64,000 nt of DNA from positions 124,001-188,000 of the forward strand of contig CAYFKR010000004.1 of the NCBI GenBank assembly GCA_964343835.1, written 5' to 3'. Positions 34,029-41,854 of the stretch are shown one piece after another (position 1 is the stretch's first letter; every line of letters starts with the position of its first letter). The position numbers and the translations under genes are program-made. The notes under the pieces are model-generated. The model had not been told where the DNA came from, did not search any database, and saw nothing but the letters and a program-made list of their open reading frames with translations. This DNA comes from CALEMW01 sp964343835. GTDB taxonomy: Bacteria > Krumholzibacteriota > Krumholzibacteriia > LZORAL124-64-63.

Positions 34029-34982
34029 TCAGAACCAGCCGAGGGGTCCGGCCAGGGCTGCCGCCACCACCGCGGCGTCCACCAGGGCCCACACGGCCAA
34101 TCCCAGATACATCCACGCCTCGTGACCCGCGGACGTCATCCGCGGGCCTCTCCACATCCAGACCGCGCAGAGCAGCACCCATGCGCCGCCGGCGATGGCC
34201 ACCGGCAGGGCGGGCAGCTCCCACGCCCCGCAGGCGCGCAGCAGCGCCTTCACGGCGAGGGCGCCTAGCACCAGGGCCAGTGCCAGGGAGCCCCGGACGC
34301 CCAGGGCCGAGGCCAGGGTGCGGTCGCCGCGGTCCAGGTCGGCCCGGAGCTGGTAGAGCTGGGTCATGGGATAGAAGGAGCCGAAGAGCAGGGCGAAACC
34401 CGCGATCAGCCAGAGGCCTCCGGCGTCGGGAGTCCGGGCTGCGCCGGTGGCGGCGGCGCCGGCCGCCAGCCCCGCCACGGTTGTGCCGGCTCCGTAGCCG
34501 ACCATGTTCACCAGCAGGTCGGCGCCCGGGATGCCCTTCAGGCGGGTCCTCGGATGGGAGTAGAGGATCGACAGCACCACGCAGGCGGCCACCACGGCGG
34601 CGAACAGCGACCCGGCCAGCAGCCCGACGGCGACGCCGGCGACCATCAACGCCAGCGAGGCGGCCGCGGTCCCCGCTGGAGGCTGGGGAGGATCGTCCAG
34701 GTAGGCCACGCCGTCGATGTCGCGGTCGTAGGCGCTGTTGAAGGCCAGGGTGCCGCCGTTGAGTCCCACGACCCAGGCGAACCAGGCAGCGACCAGGACG
34801 GACCAGGAGACCTCGGAGCCGGCTCCGGCGGCCGCCGCTCGGATGCCGGGGGCGCAGACCACGCCCACGGCGAGCTGGGCGCTGAGGATGGGCCACTGGC
34901 GGGGGCGCAGCAGGAGCAGGCCGTCGGTCAGGGGTCGGCCCAGGAGCCTACGGGCCAGCGTGCGAGCGCGCATGGAGGCCAT
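34029..34982 (-). CDS. UbiA-family prenyltransferase
   Basis: 317-aa membrane protein with about eight hydrophobic helices. The first aspartate-rich motif reads LAFNSAYDRDIDGVAYL (NxxxDxxxD) near residue 81 and the second YQLRADLDRGDRTLASALG near 220, the two Mg-diphosphate sites of UbiA enzymes. The stretch after the first motif (DDPPQPPAG) differs from the NRPIPSG typical of quinone and chlorophyll prenyltransferases. The acceptor is unknown; menaquinone or lipid synthesis are options. Its start lies 35 bases inside the 3' end of the DUF116 gene. Confidence 0.8.
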   Translation of the reverse strand: MASMRARTLARRLLGRPLTDGLLLLRPRQWPILSAQLAVGVVCAPGIRAAAAGAGSEVSWSVLVAAWFAWVVGLNGGTLAFNSAYDRDIDGVAYLDDPPQPPAGTAAASLALMVAGVAVGLLAGSLFAAVVAACVVLSILYSHPRTRLKGIPGADLLVNMVGYGAGTTVAGLAAGAAATGAARTPDAGGLWLIAGFALLFGSFYPMTQLYQLRADLDRGDRTLASALGVRGSLALALVLGALAVKALLRACGAWELPALPVAIAGGAWVLLCAVWMWRGPRMTSAGHEAWMYLGLAVWALVDAAVVAAALAGPLGWF

Positions 34983-35547
34983 CGTCGGACACCTCCCCGG
35001 CGGCCCGCTCCAGCATGCGGGCGATCCAGTCCCGGTCGAACTCGGCGTCCACGCACATCCGGTCCATGGGGCGCAGGGGAGACAGCAGCGCCGGAATCTC
35101 CGGCACGCTGGCCATGGCCTTCACCAGCCGGTCCTCGCAGGCGGCGGCGATGATCAGTTCGGGCTTGTCTCGTCGCGCTGCGGCATAGGCCAGATGGCTG
35201 CGGAAGGCCACGATGGCCCGCACGCCCAGCCGCTCGGCCGTGCGGGCGGCGTCGCCCAGGGAGCACTCGCGGCAGTCGCGGCAGGCGGCCAGGTCGCCGT
35301 CGCGGCCCACCGAGCAGCAGGTCCGCTTCACGCAGCGGGGGAGGATCAGCAGGATGTCGGTGCAGGGGGTGCCGCGGGAGTCCAGCCAGGCCAGGACGCG
35401 GTCGTTCTGGTCCCGGACCAGGTGGTGCACCAGGGCATGGTCGGAGCCCTGTCCGCTCCTCAGGCCCCCGCGCGCGGCGGCCACGCCCCGCACCCAGCAG
35501 GGGTGGCGCCAGGGGGAGTCCCAGCGGCTGCGCACCGGGGCGCTCAC
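34948..35547 (-). CDS. DUF116 family protein
   Basis: 199 aa. The DUF116 core is clear: ILLILPRCVKRTCC, then AACRDCRECSLGDAARTAER with a CxxCxxC-like cluster, LGVRAIVAFRSHLAYAAA, PELIIAAACEDRLVKAMASV, IPALLSPLRPMDRMCVDAEF. The six conserved cysteines suggest a bound metal or Fe-S centre. DUF116 proteins have no settled function. Starts 4 bases inside the TrmH-family gene and ends 35 bases inside the UbiA gene, so three genes form a tightly packed minus-strand operon. Confidence 0.8.
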   Translation of the reverse strand: MSAPVRSRWDSPWRHPCWVRGVAAARGGLRSGQGSDHALVHHLVRDQNDRVLAWLDSRGTPCTDILLILPRCVKRTCCSVGRDGDLAACRDCRECSLGDAARTAERLGVRAIVAFRSHLAYAAARRDKPELIIAAACEDRLVKAMASVPEIPALLSPLRPMDRMCVDAEFDRDWIARMLERAAGEVSDDGLHARSHAGP

Positions 35548-36098
35548 GGCTCCGCCCGCCCGCCGTGCAGCTCCCAGAGCCTGCGCAGCCCGAAGGCCGC
35601 CACCCCGAAGCTCACCGCCACGTTGAGGGAGCGCTTGGCGCCGGCCATGGGGATTTCCAGGCGCTGGTCGATCCGCTCCAGCACCGACGGTTTCACGCCG
35701 TCCACCTCGTGCCCCACCACGAAGCAGCAGGGGAAACGGGGCTGCCAGTCGTCCAGGGGGACCGCGTCGGGGGTCTGCTCCAGGGCGACCACCGTCACGC
35801 CGCGCTCGCGGACGGCATCCACCGCCGCCGCCGGATCCTTCCAGTAGTCCCAGGGCACGGTCTCGGTGGCGCCCAGGGCCGTCTTCTCCATGTCCGGCCG
35901 CGGGGGCGTGGCGGTCATGCCGGTCAGCACGAGCCCGGACATGCCCGCCGCGTCGGCCGTGCGGAAGATAGAGCCCACGTTGCCCACGCTACGCACGTTG
36001 TCCAGCAGCCCGGACACGGGGATGCGCTCGATCCCCCCGACCCGGTGCAGGGGGACGCGGTTGCTGGGTCTGAGGAAGGTGTCGAGGCCGTGTTCCAT
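35544..36098 (-). CDS. TrmH/SpoU-family RNA 2'-O-methyltransferase
   Basis: 184-aa SPOUT methyltransferase. DNVRSVGNVGSIFRTADAAG is SPOUT motif 1, ALEQTPDAVPLDDW and FVVGHEVDGVKPSVLERID motif 2 and IPMAGAKRSLNVAVSFGVAA motif 3, together forming the knotted SAM site. The N-terminal RNA-binding extension is short, as in TrmL/TrmH-like single-domain enzymes. The start at 36098 is chosen because upstream sequence in the frame lacks coding character. Target (tRNA or rRNA ribose) unknown. Confidence 0.87.
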   Translation of the reverse strand: MEHGLDTFLRPSNRVPLHRVGGIERIPVSGLLDNVRSVGNVGSIFRTADAAGMSGLVLTGMTATPPRPDMEKTALGATETVPWDYWKDPAAAVDAVRERGVTVVALEQTPDAVPLDDWQPRFPCCFVVGHEVDGVKPSVLERIDQRLEIPMAGAKRSLNVAVSFGVAAFGLRRLWELHGGRAEP

Positions 36099-36207
36099 GT
36101 CTCGTTTGATGGATCGTGAGTCGGGCGCGGCGTGCCGGAAGGCCCCATCATGGAGAAGCGCGCCGGTTTTGGCAAGGGGCGGTTCCCGTCCGCAAAAAGT
36201 GGGCAAT

Positions 36208-36247
36208 CGACACTCAACTCCGGCCTTTCGCGGTCGATGGAGTGTCG
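36208..36247. repeat. Inverted repeat in divergent intergenic region
   Basis: Perfect 8-bp arms CGACACTC (36208-36215) and GAGTGTCG (36240-36247) lie between the TrmH-family gene and the GT2-TPR gene. May be an operator or leader hairpin. Confidence 0.4.
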
Positions 36248-36306
36248 GGGAGTGCATAGGGGACGAAACGACGCAGCCAACGACGCACGGCAGGTGCTTT
36301 GACCTC

Positions 36307-37716
36307 ATGAAACGCAAAACTGTCAGTCTCTGCATGATCGCCCGCAACGAGGAAGCCACGATCGGGCAGACCATCAAGTCGGCCCTGGCGGTGGTGGACG
36401 AGATCGTGGTGGGCGACACCGGATCCGAAGACAACACCCGGCTCATCGCCGAGGGCTATGGCGCCCGCGTGGTGGACGTCCCCTGGGAGGACGACTTCGC
36501 CGCGGCCCGCAACGCCGTCCTCGACGAGGCCGGCTGCGACTGGATCCTGGTCCTGGACGCCGACGAGCGCATGCAGCCCATCCGTCCGGTGGAGTTCCAG
36601 CGCCTGCTGGTGGAGGACACCGTCTCCGGCTACCGCGTGGACATCGTGGAGCACGACGTGAACGGGCAGGGCAAGGGCGACCCCCAGGTGCGCCTGTTCC
36701 GCAACCATCCCTACGTGCGGTACTGCTACCCGGTCCACGAGACCATCGAGGTGGCCCTGGAGAACTGGTCCACCGCCCGGGAGCTCTACATCCGCCAGAG
36801 CCCCCTGACGGTGCACCACGAACTGGGCGACGCCACCCGCATGGCCGGCCGCGTGGAGCGCAACCGCCGCCTGCTGCGCGACGCCTGCCGCGAGTACCCG
36901 TACGAACCCTACTTCGCCTACCGCCTCGCCTCCGAGTCGCTGGCCATGCTGGAGGAGGAGGTGCTGCCCGCCCCGGGGCTGGCCCGCACCGCCGGCCAGC
37001 TGGCCAAGGCCTGGAGCATCGTGGAGGGCATGACCGCCAACGCCGTGACCGACCTGGCCTACGGCCCGGACCTGGCCGGCCTGCTCAGCGCCTGCCACAT
37101 CGCCATGGGGCGGACCCAGGAGGCCCTGGACGTGGTCTGGAGCGGGCTGGAGATCTTTCCCGACAGCAAGATGCTGCTGTTCCGCCGCGCCGTGGCGGTG
37201 GCGCGCCACCTGGAGCGCGGCGAGGACCACGGCCTGACCGGAGCCACCGCCTCGAGCCTGCGCAAGCTGGCCGAGACCGACCTCCACGACTGCCTGGAAA
37301 GCGCCGGGCCGACCCGCGCCGCCGACGAGCGCTGGCGCTGGCTGCTGCCCCATCGTCATCTGGGCCTGCTGGACATGGCCGACGGCGACGTCGCTGCGGC
37401 CGCCGTCCACTTCCAGGCGGCCCTCGACATGGATCCCACCTACTCCCAGGGCTGGTCCGGCCGCGCCGACTGCGCCCGCCGCAGCGGCGAGGAGCGCAGG
37501 GCCCTGGGCTACTACCTCCACGCCGTGACCCTGGACGAGCAGAACCTCGATGCGTGGTTGCGGGGCGGCGAGATCCTTGAGATCCTCGGCTTCACCGACA
37601 ACGCCCGCAGCTGGCGCCGGAGGGCCAGGGAGCTCTTCCCCGAGCATCCCGCCTTCCACGGCGACCGGCCGTGGCTCGAGGAACTCGTCCAGTCGGTGAT
37701 GGAACCGTCACCCTGA
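36307..37716 (+). CDS. Family 2 glycosyltransferase with C-terminal TPR repeats
   Basis: 469 aa. Residues 1-100 carry the GT2 core: VSLCMIARNEEATIGQTI, VDEIVVGDTGSEDNT, WILVLDADERMQP with the DxD metal motif, and then HPYVRYCYPVHETIE, the signature of SunS/WcaA-like GT2-TPR proteins. From about 200 onward there are helical TPR-like repeats (LSACHIAMGRTQEALDVVWS, AAVHFQAALDMDPTYSQGW, YLHAVTLDEQNLDAWLRGGE). Such enzymes often glycosylate proteins or peptides, so a protein target is possible. Next to a HAD-IG nucleotidase gene 11 bases downstream. Confidence 0.85.
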   Translation: MKRKTVSLCMIARNEEATIGQTIKSALAVVDEIVVGDTGSEDNTRLIAEGYGARVVDVPWEDDFAAARNAVLDEAGCDWILVLDADERMQPIRPVEFQRLLVEDTVSGYRVDIVEHDVNGQGKGDPQVRLFRNHPYVRYCYPVHETIEVALENWSTARELYIRQSPLTVHHELGDATRMAGRVERNRRLLRDACREYPYEPYFAYRLASESLAMLEEEVLPAPGLARTAGQLAKAWSIVEGMTANAVTDLAYGPDLAGLLSACHIAMGRTQEALDVVWSGLEIFPDSKMLLFRRAVAVARHLERGEDHGLTGATASSLRKLAETDLHDCLESAGPTRAADERWRWLLPHRHLGLLDMADGDVAAAAVHFQAALDMDPTYSQGWSGRADCARRSGEERRALGYYLHAVTLDEQNLDAWLRGGEILEILGFTDNARSWRRRARELFPEHPAFHGDRPWLEELVQSVMEPSP

Positions 37717-37727
37717 CCGGAGGAACC

Positions 37728-39119
37728 ATGGAATCCGTTCCCCAGCGCGGCGCCGGCGAGACCGGGGCCTGGGGGGACCCCCTGCCGTCCCACCACCGCG
37801 TGTTCGCCAACCGCAACCTGCGCATGGAGTCCATCGGGGCCATCGGCTTCGACATGGACTACACCCTCGCGCTGTACGACCCGGTGGAGTTCGAGCACCT
37901 GTGCTTCGACATGGCCGTGGAACTCCTGCTGGCCAACGGCTACCCCGCCGAGATCGGGGCCGTCGAGTACGACCGGTCGGCCGTGGTGCGCGGGCTGGTC
38001 ATCGACAAGCGCCTGGGCAACATGATCAAGATCGACGCCTACGGCTACGTGGCCCGGGTACGTCACGGAGGCCGCCTGCTGAGCCGCGAGGAGCGCCGCA
38101 CGGCGTACAAGCGAGGCCGCATCCGTCTCGGCGCCTCCCGCTACCGCGTGGTGGACACGCTGTTCGACCTGCCCGAAGGCTCCCTCTATGCCGCCCTGGT
38201 GGCCCTGAAGGACGAGCGGCCGGACCTGATCACCGCCAGCTACCGCCAGCTCTTCGACGACATCCGCGAGGCCATCGACACCATCCACCGCGACGGCTCC
38301 CTCAAGCAGCGCCTCGTGGCCGACCTCGACCGCTTCTTCGAGCGCGACCCCGGCCTGGAGGAGACCCTCCGCCGCTTTCGCGAGACGGGCAAGAAGCTCT
38401 TCCTGCTCACCAACTCGGAGCCGGAGTACACCGCCGCGGTCATGAGCCACATCCTGGACAGCCCCGACGGGGGGTGGACCGAGCTCTTCGACCTGATCAT
38501 CTGTTCCGCCCGTAAACCCGGGTTCTTCCTGGCCAAGGGGAAGGGCAAACCCCTGCCGAGGAAGGGGCTGCCCGGCATGCCCAACGCCGACGGCCGCTGC
38601 TTCACCGGCGGCGACGCCTTTTTCCTGGAGTCCAAGCTGGACGCCATCGGCGACTCCATCCTGTACTTCGGCGACCACACCTACGGCGACATCCTGCGCA
38701 GCAAGAAGAGCGTGGGCTGGCGCACGGCCATGATCGTGCCCGAGCTGGAGCGCGAGGTCATCGGGACGGAGCGGGTGCGGGACGCCATCCGCGAGCTCCG
38801 GGAGATCGAGGACACCCTCGAGGACCTGGGACGGGAGCGGGAGCTGCTGGCGGACGCGGGGGCGAGCGACGCCTCGGTGGAGACCCTCGAGCAGTACTAC
38901 CAGGCCAGCCTGGGACGCCGTTCGGTGCTGCAGCGCCGGGTGGCGTCGGTGTTCAGCCCCGTGTGGGGCTCCCTGTTCCGGGAGGGGAGGGCGGCAAGCC
39001 GGTTCGGCGCCCAGATCCGCGACGTGGCCTGCGTCTACACCAGCCGCGTCAGCAACTTCGCCCACTATCCGGCCCAGAAGTTCTTCGTGAGCGCGAGGGA
39101 ACGCCTGCCTCACGAGTGA
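37728..39119 (+). CDS. HAD-IG family 5'-nucleotidase (NT5C2-like)
   Basis: 463-aa member of the cytosolic purine 5'-nucleotidase family. HRVFANRNLRMESIGAIGFD and DMDYTLALYDP hold HAD motif I with the nucleophile Asp, KLFLLTNSEPEYT motif II, and GDHTYGDILRSKKSVGWRT motifs III-IV, with the long cap between (YGYVARVRHGGR, SKLDAIGDSI later). The start at 37728 follows CGGAGGA. Expected to dephosphorylate IMP/GMP-type nucleotides. A helical C-terminal segment (DTLEDLGRERELLADAG) probably forms the oligomer interface. Confidence 0.88.
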   Translation: MESVPQRGAGETGAWGDPLPSHHRVFANRNLRMESIGAIGFDMDYTLALYDPVEFEHLCFDMAVELLLANGYPAEIGAVEYDRSAVVRGLVIDKRLGNMIKIDAYGYVARVRHGGRLLSREERRTAYKRGRIRLGASRYRVVDTLFDLPEGSLYAALVALKDERPDLITASYRQLFDDIREAIDTIHRDGSLKQRLVADLDRFFERDPGLEETLRRFRETGKKLFLLTNSEPEYTAAVMSHILDSPDGGWTELFDLIICSARKPGFFLAKGKGKPLPRKGLPGMPNADGRCFTGGDAFFLESKLDAIGDSILYFGDHTYGDILRSKKSVGWRTAMIVPELEREVIGTERVRDAIRELREIEDTLEDLGRERELLADAGASDASVETLEQYYQASLGRRSVLQRRVASVFSPVWGSLFREGRAASRFGAQIRDVACVYTSRVSNFAHYPAQKFFVSARERLPHE

Positions 39120-39158
39120 CCGCAGCGGTGATTGGGTCTGGCGGGTGCCGATCCCTGG

Positions 39159-39167
39159 TGCTAGTGT
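39159..39167 (+). promoter_or_regulatory. Extended -10 upstream of GAPDH-like gene
   Basis: TGC followed by TAGTGT (39162-39167), 64 bases before the start codon, in the 111-base gap after the nucleotidase gene. No good -35. Confidence 0.45.
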
Positions 39168-39230
39168 TGAGCCGCCCGCGGCGGCGACGTCGGCCCGCCG
39201 CGTTCCACTGTCCACTCCACGGGAGGCCCC

Positions 39231-40301
39231 ATGCACGGCACGAAGAACGTCCTGGTGCTCGGTACCGGCACCATCGGCGAGCCCCTGATCGGTCTGCTCT
39301 GCCACTTCAAGGACCAGCTCGGCATCGACGACGTCCTGTTCCACAAGAACACCCCCCTGCTGACCGACCGCAGCAAGGTCCAGGACCTGATCCGCCGCGG
39401 CGCCAAGATGGTGTCCGACGGCGACCGCGTCGACGGTTTCCGCGAGCTCGGCATCGACGTGGACATGGAGACCGAGGCGGCCATGGAGTCCGCCCGCGTC
39501 GTGATCGACTGCACGCCCATGGGCAACGAGATGAAGGAGAAGTGGTACTCCAAGTACGAGGACTCCACCGACGTCTTCATCGCACAGGGCAGCGAGTTCG
39601 GCTTCGGCAAGCAGTACGCCCGCGGCATCAACGACGAGATCCTCGACCGCGAGACCGACAAGTACCTGCAGGTCGTGAGCTGCAACACCCACAACCTCTC
39701 GGTCATCATCAAGACCCTGGGCTTCGGCGACATCGGCGCGGAGAACGTGAAGGAGGGGCGCTTCGTCTGCATCCGCCGCTCCAACGACATCAGCCAGAAC
39801 TCCAGCTTCCTCCCCAGCCCCGAGGTGGGCTCCCACGGCGACGAGAAGTTCGGCACCCACCACGCCCGCGACGCCTGGCACCTGTTCAACACCATGGGCC
39901 ACGACCTGAAGCTCTTCTCGTCGGCCATCAAGCTGAACACCAACCTGATGCACACCCTGCAGTTCCACCTGAAGGTGGAAAAGCCCGTGACCCACGCCGA
40001 GCTCATGGAGCGCTGCGAGACCAACGACCGCATCGCCATGAGCCACAAGAAGACGGCCAACTCCATCTTCTCGTTCGGTCGCGATCACGGCTTCTACGGC
40101 CGCATCCTCAACCAGACCGTGATCCCGTACAACGGCATCCACGTGTCGGAGGACGGCACGGAGATCACCGGCTTCTGCTTCACGCCCCAGGACGGCAACA
40201 GCCTCCTGAGCTCGGTGGCGGCCGGCGTCTGGGCCCTGTACCCGGACACGTACGACAAGATCATCCAGTGCCTGCGTCCGTACTTCTTCAACGAGGTGTA
40301 G
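39231..40301 (+). CDS. Divergent type II (archaeal-type) glyceraldehyde-3-phosphate dehydrogenase-like protein
   Basis: 356 aa. The N-terminal Rossmann domain starts NVLVLGTGTIGEPLIGLL; VVIDCTPMGNEMKEK near 90-104 and FIAQGSEFGFG match the VVDxTPxG and FxGGE motifs of archaeal GAPDH. Cys151 in VVSCNTHNLSVIIKTLG corresponds to the catalytic Cys of the SCNTT motif, with His210/211 (FGTHHARD) as the catalytic base candidate. CIRRSNDISQNSSF and NTNLMHTLQFHLKV fit the later core. The protein differs strongly from standard members after SCNT. Probably acts on a phosphorylated aldehyde; GAPDH activity itself is uncertain. Confidence 0.65.
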   Translation: MHGTKNVLVLGTGTIGEPLIGLLCHFKDQLGIDDVLFHKNTPLLTDRSKVQDLIRRGAKMVSDGDRVDGFRELGIDVDMETEAAMESARVVIDCTPMGNEMKEKWYSKYEDSTDVFIAQGSEFGFGKQYARGINDEILDRETDKYLQVVSCNTHNLSVIIKTLGFGDIGAENVKEGRFVCIRRSNDISQNSSFLPSPEVGSHGDEKFGTHHARDAWHLFNTMGHDLKLFSSAIKLNTNLMHTLQFHLKVEKPVTHAELMERCETNDRIAMSHKKTANSIFSFGRDHGFYGRILNQTVIPYNGIHVSEDGTEITGFCFTPQDGNSLLSSVAAGVWALYPDTYDKIIQCLRPYFFNEV

Positions 40302-40324
40302 ACGCCGCGGACGACGGAATGACG

Positions 40325-40356
40325 GAGGCCCGGTTCCCTGGGGGACCGGGCCTCTT
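40325..40356. terminator. Terminator between GAPDH-like gene and TPR gene
   Basis: 14-bp stem with one wobble pair (40325-40338 with 40341-40354) followed by TTCGCG, between convergent genes. Confidence 0.7.
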
Positions 40357-40375
40357 CGCGTCGGTACGTGATCGA

Positions 40376-41854
40376 TCAGAGGGTGCCGGGGTCGTCCAGC
40401 CGGTCGACGAGGGCCTGGTAGCGGGTCTGGACGGCGAGGTTGGCGTCGGCACGGCCCAGCATGGGCGCCAGGCGATCCGCGAGCTCGCGGGCTGGTCCGC
40501 GCTGGCCCAGTTCCAGGGCCGACTCCGCCATCAGCAGCAGCGGCAGGATCCGATTGGGGTTGGGGTCCAGGGCCTTGCGGGCCCGGTCGGCGGCGGCCGA
40601 GGCGTCGCCCGAGGCGAGGAGGGCCTCGCCGAGCCGCCAGTTCACCCACCAGCGGGCCACCTGGGGCGTGTCCTCCTCGGTGAGCTCGTTGAACTCCGTC
40701 CAGTGGCGGGCCGCGGCGGCATGGTCGCCGGCCAGGCTCGCGACCATGGCGTCGTACTGGGGAACGAAGGCGCGGGTGCGCTTGTGGATGCGCTCGTCGT
40801 CGTAGTGGCCCAGGTCCTTTTCCGTCCAGACCAGGAACGAGTCGAGGACCGCGCGGCCCCGGGGGACGTCGCCGTCGATGGCCGCCAGCACGGCGCGGTA
40901 GTACTCCGTGAGCCGCTCGCCGTCGTAGTGCTCGACGTAGCGGGCGATGGCGTCCCGCGAGCGCTGGTGGAAGTCCCAGGTGTAGTAGGTCCGGATCAGG
41001 ATCTGGTCGATCTCGCGCTCGCGAGGGGTGTCGGCCAGGTAGGGGCGCACGTCCTCCAGGATCCGCTCGCCCTTGTCCACCATGCCCTGCTCGAGGTAGA
41101 CGTTGCCGAGGTTCACCAGGGAGTAGTGGAACGTGGCGTCGATCTCCAGGGCGGTCAGCAGTTCCTTCTCGGCCTCGTCGTACTTGCCGAGCCAGGACAG
41201 CACCTCGCCCAGGGAGTCGTGGGGGTTGGCCAGGCCGGGGGCCAGGAACGCGTACTTGCGCAGGTGGGTCTCGGCCTCCTCGTAGCGGCCGTCGCGGGCC
41301 GCCAGGTAGCCCAGGTAGTTGTAGGCGTGGGCGTAGTTGGGCTCGATCTCCAGGATGCGCCGGAACGAGGCCTCGGACTCCTCGGGGGCCCGGCCGAAGT
41401 CGGACAGGGCTTTCTGGCTCAGCACGATCAGGTTGTCCGGCTCCTCGGCCTCGAGGAAGGCCAGCAGGGAGTCGCGGCGGGCCTGGTCGCCGTCGCGGAG
41501 GGAGCAGAGGGTGAGCTGCACCTTGGCCCGTTCCAGGTCGTTGCCGAGGGTGCGCACCAGGCTGTCGGCGATCTCCATGTGGAACTTCGCCTCGTCCGGC
41601 CGCTGGTCGATGGTGTAGGCCGACGCCAGGGTGGCCCGCGCCATCACGAACTCCGGATCCAGCTCCACCGCCCGCAGCAGCGACGATTCGGCCGCGGCGA
41701 AGCGGTAGGCGTTGACCTGGTAGTAGCCCTGCCGGAAGAGCTCGTAGGCCTCGTTGGAGTCCGTCGTGAACTCGCGCCCGGGGCCGCCCAGCATGATCAG
41801 GGCGGCGGCCAGGGCGATCACCAGCAGCGGCAATGCGATGAGGGACATCCTCAT
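40376..41854 (-). CDS. Membrane-anchored TPR protein
   Basis: 492 aa. A single N-terminal hydrophobic helix (MSLIALPLLVIALAAALIML) is followed by about nine TPR-like repeats (AESSLLRAVELDPEFVMARA, NYAHAYNYLGYLAARDGRY, LEIDATFHYSLVNLGNVYLE, AADRARKALDPNPN). No enzymatic domain is visible. Its start overlaps the stop of the RsbU-type phosphatase gene by four bases, so the two are translated together, and it may serve as an output or scaffold partner. The helix could be an uncleaved anchor or signal peptide; no lipobox Cys. Confidence 0.75.
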   Translation of the reverse strand: MRMSLIALPLLVIALAAALIMLGGPGREFTTDSNEAYELFRQGYYQVNAYRFAAAESSLLRAVELDPEFVMARATLASAYTIDQRPDEAKFHMEIADSLVRTLGNDLERAKVQLTLCSLRDGDQARRDSLLAFLEAEEPDNLIVLSQKALSDFGRAPEESEASFRRILEIEPNYAHAYNYLGYLAARDGRYEEAETHLRKYAFLAPGLANPHDSLGEVLSWLGKYDEAEKELLTALEIDATFHYSLVNLGNVYLEQGMVDKGERILEDVRPYLADTPREREIDQILIRTYYTWDFHQRSRDAIARYVEHYDGERLTEYYRAVLAAIDGDVPRGRAVLDSFLVWTEKDLGHYDDERIHKRTRAFVPQYDAMVASLAGDHAAAARHWTEFNELTEEDTPQVARWWVNWRLGEALLASGDASAAADRARKALDPNPNRILPLLLMAESALELGQRGPARELADRLAPMLGRADANLAVQTRYQALVDRLDDPGTL

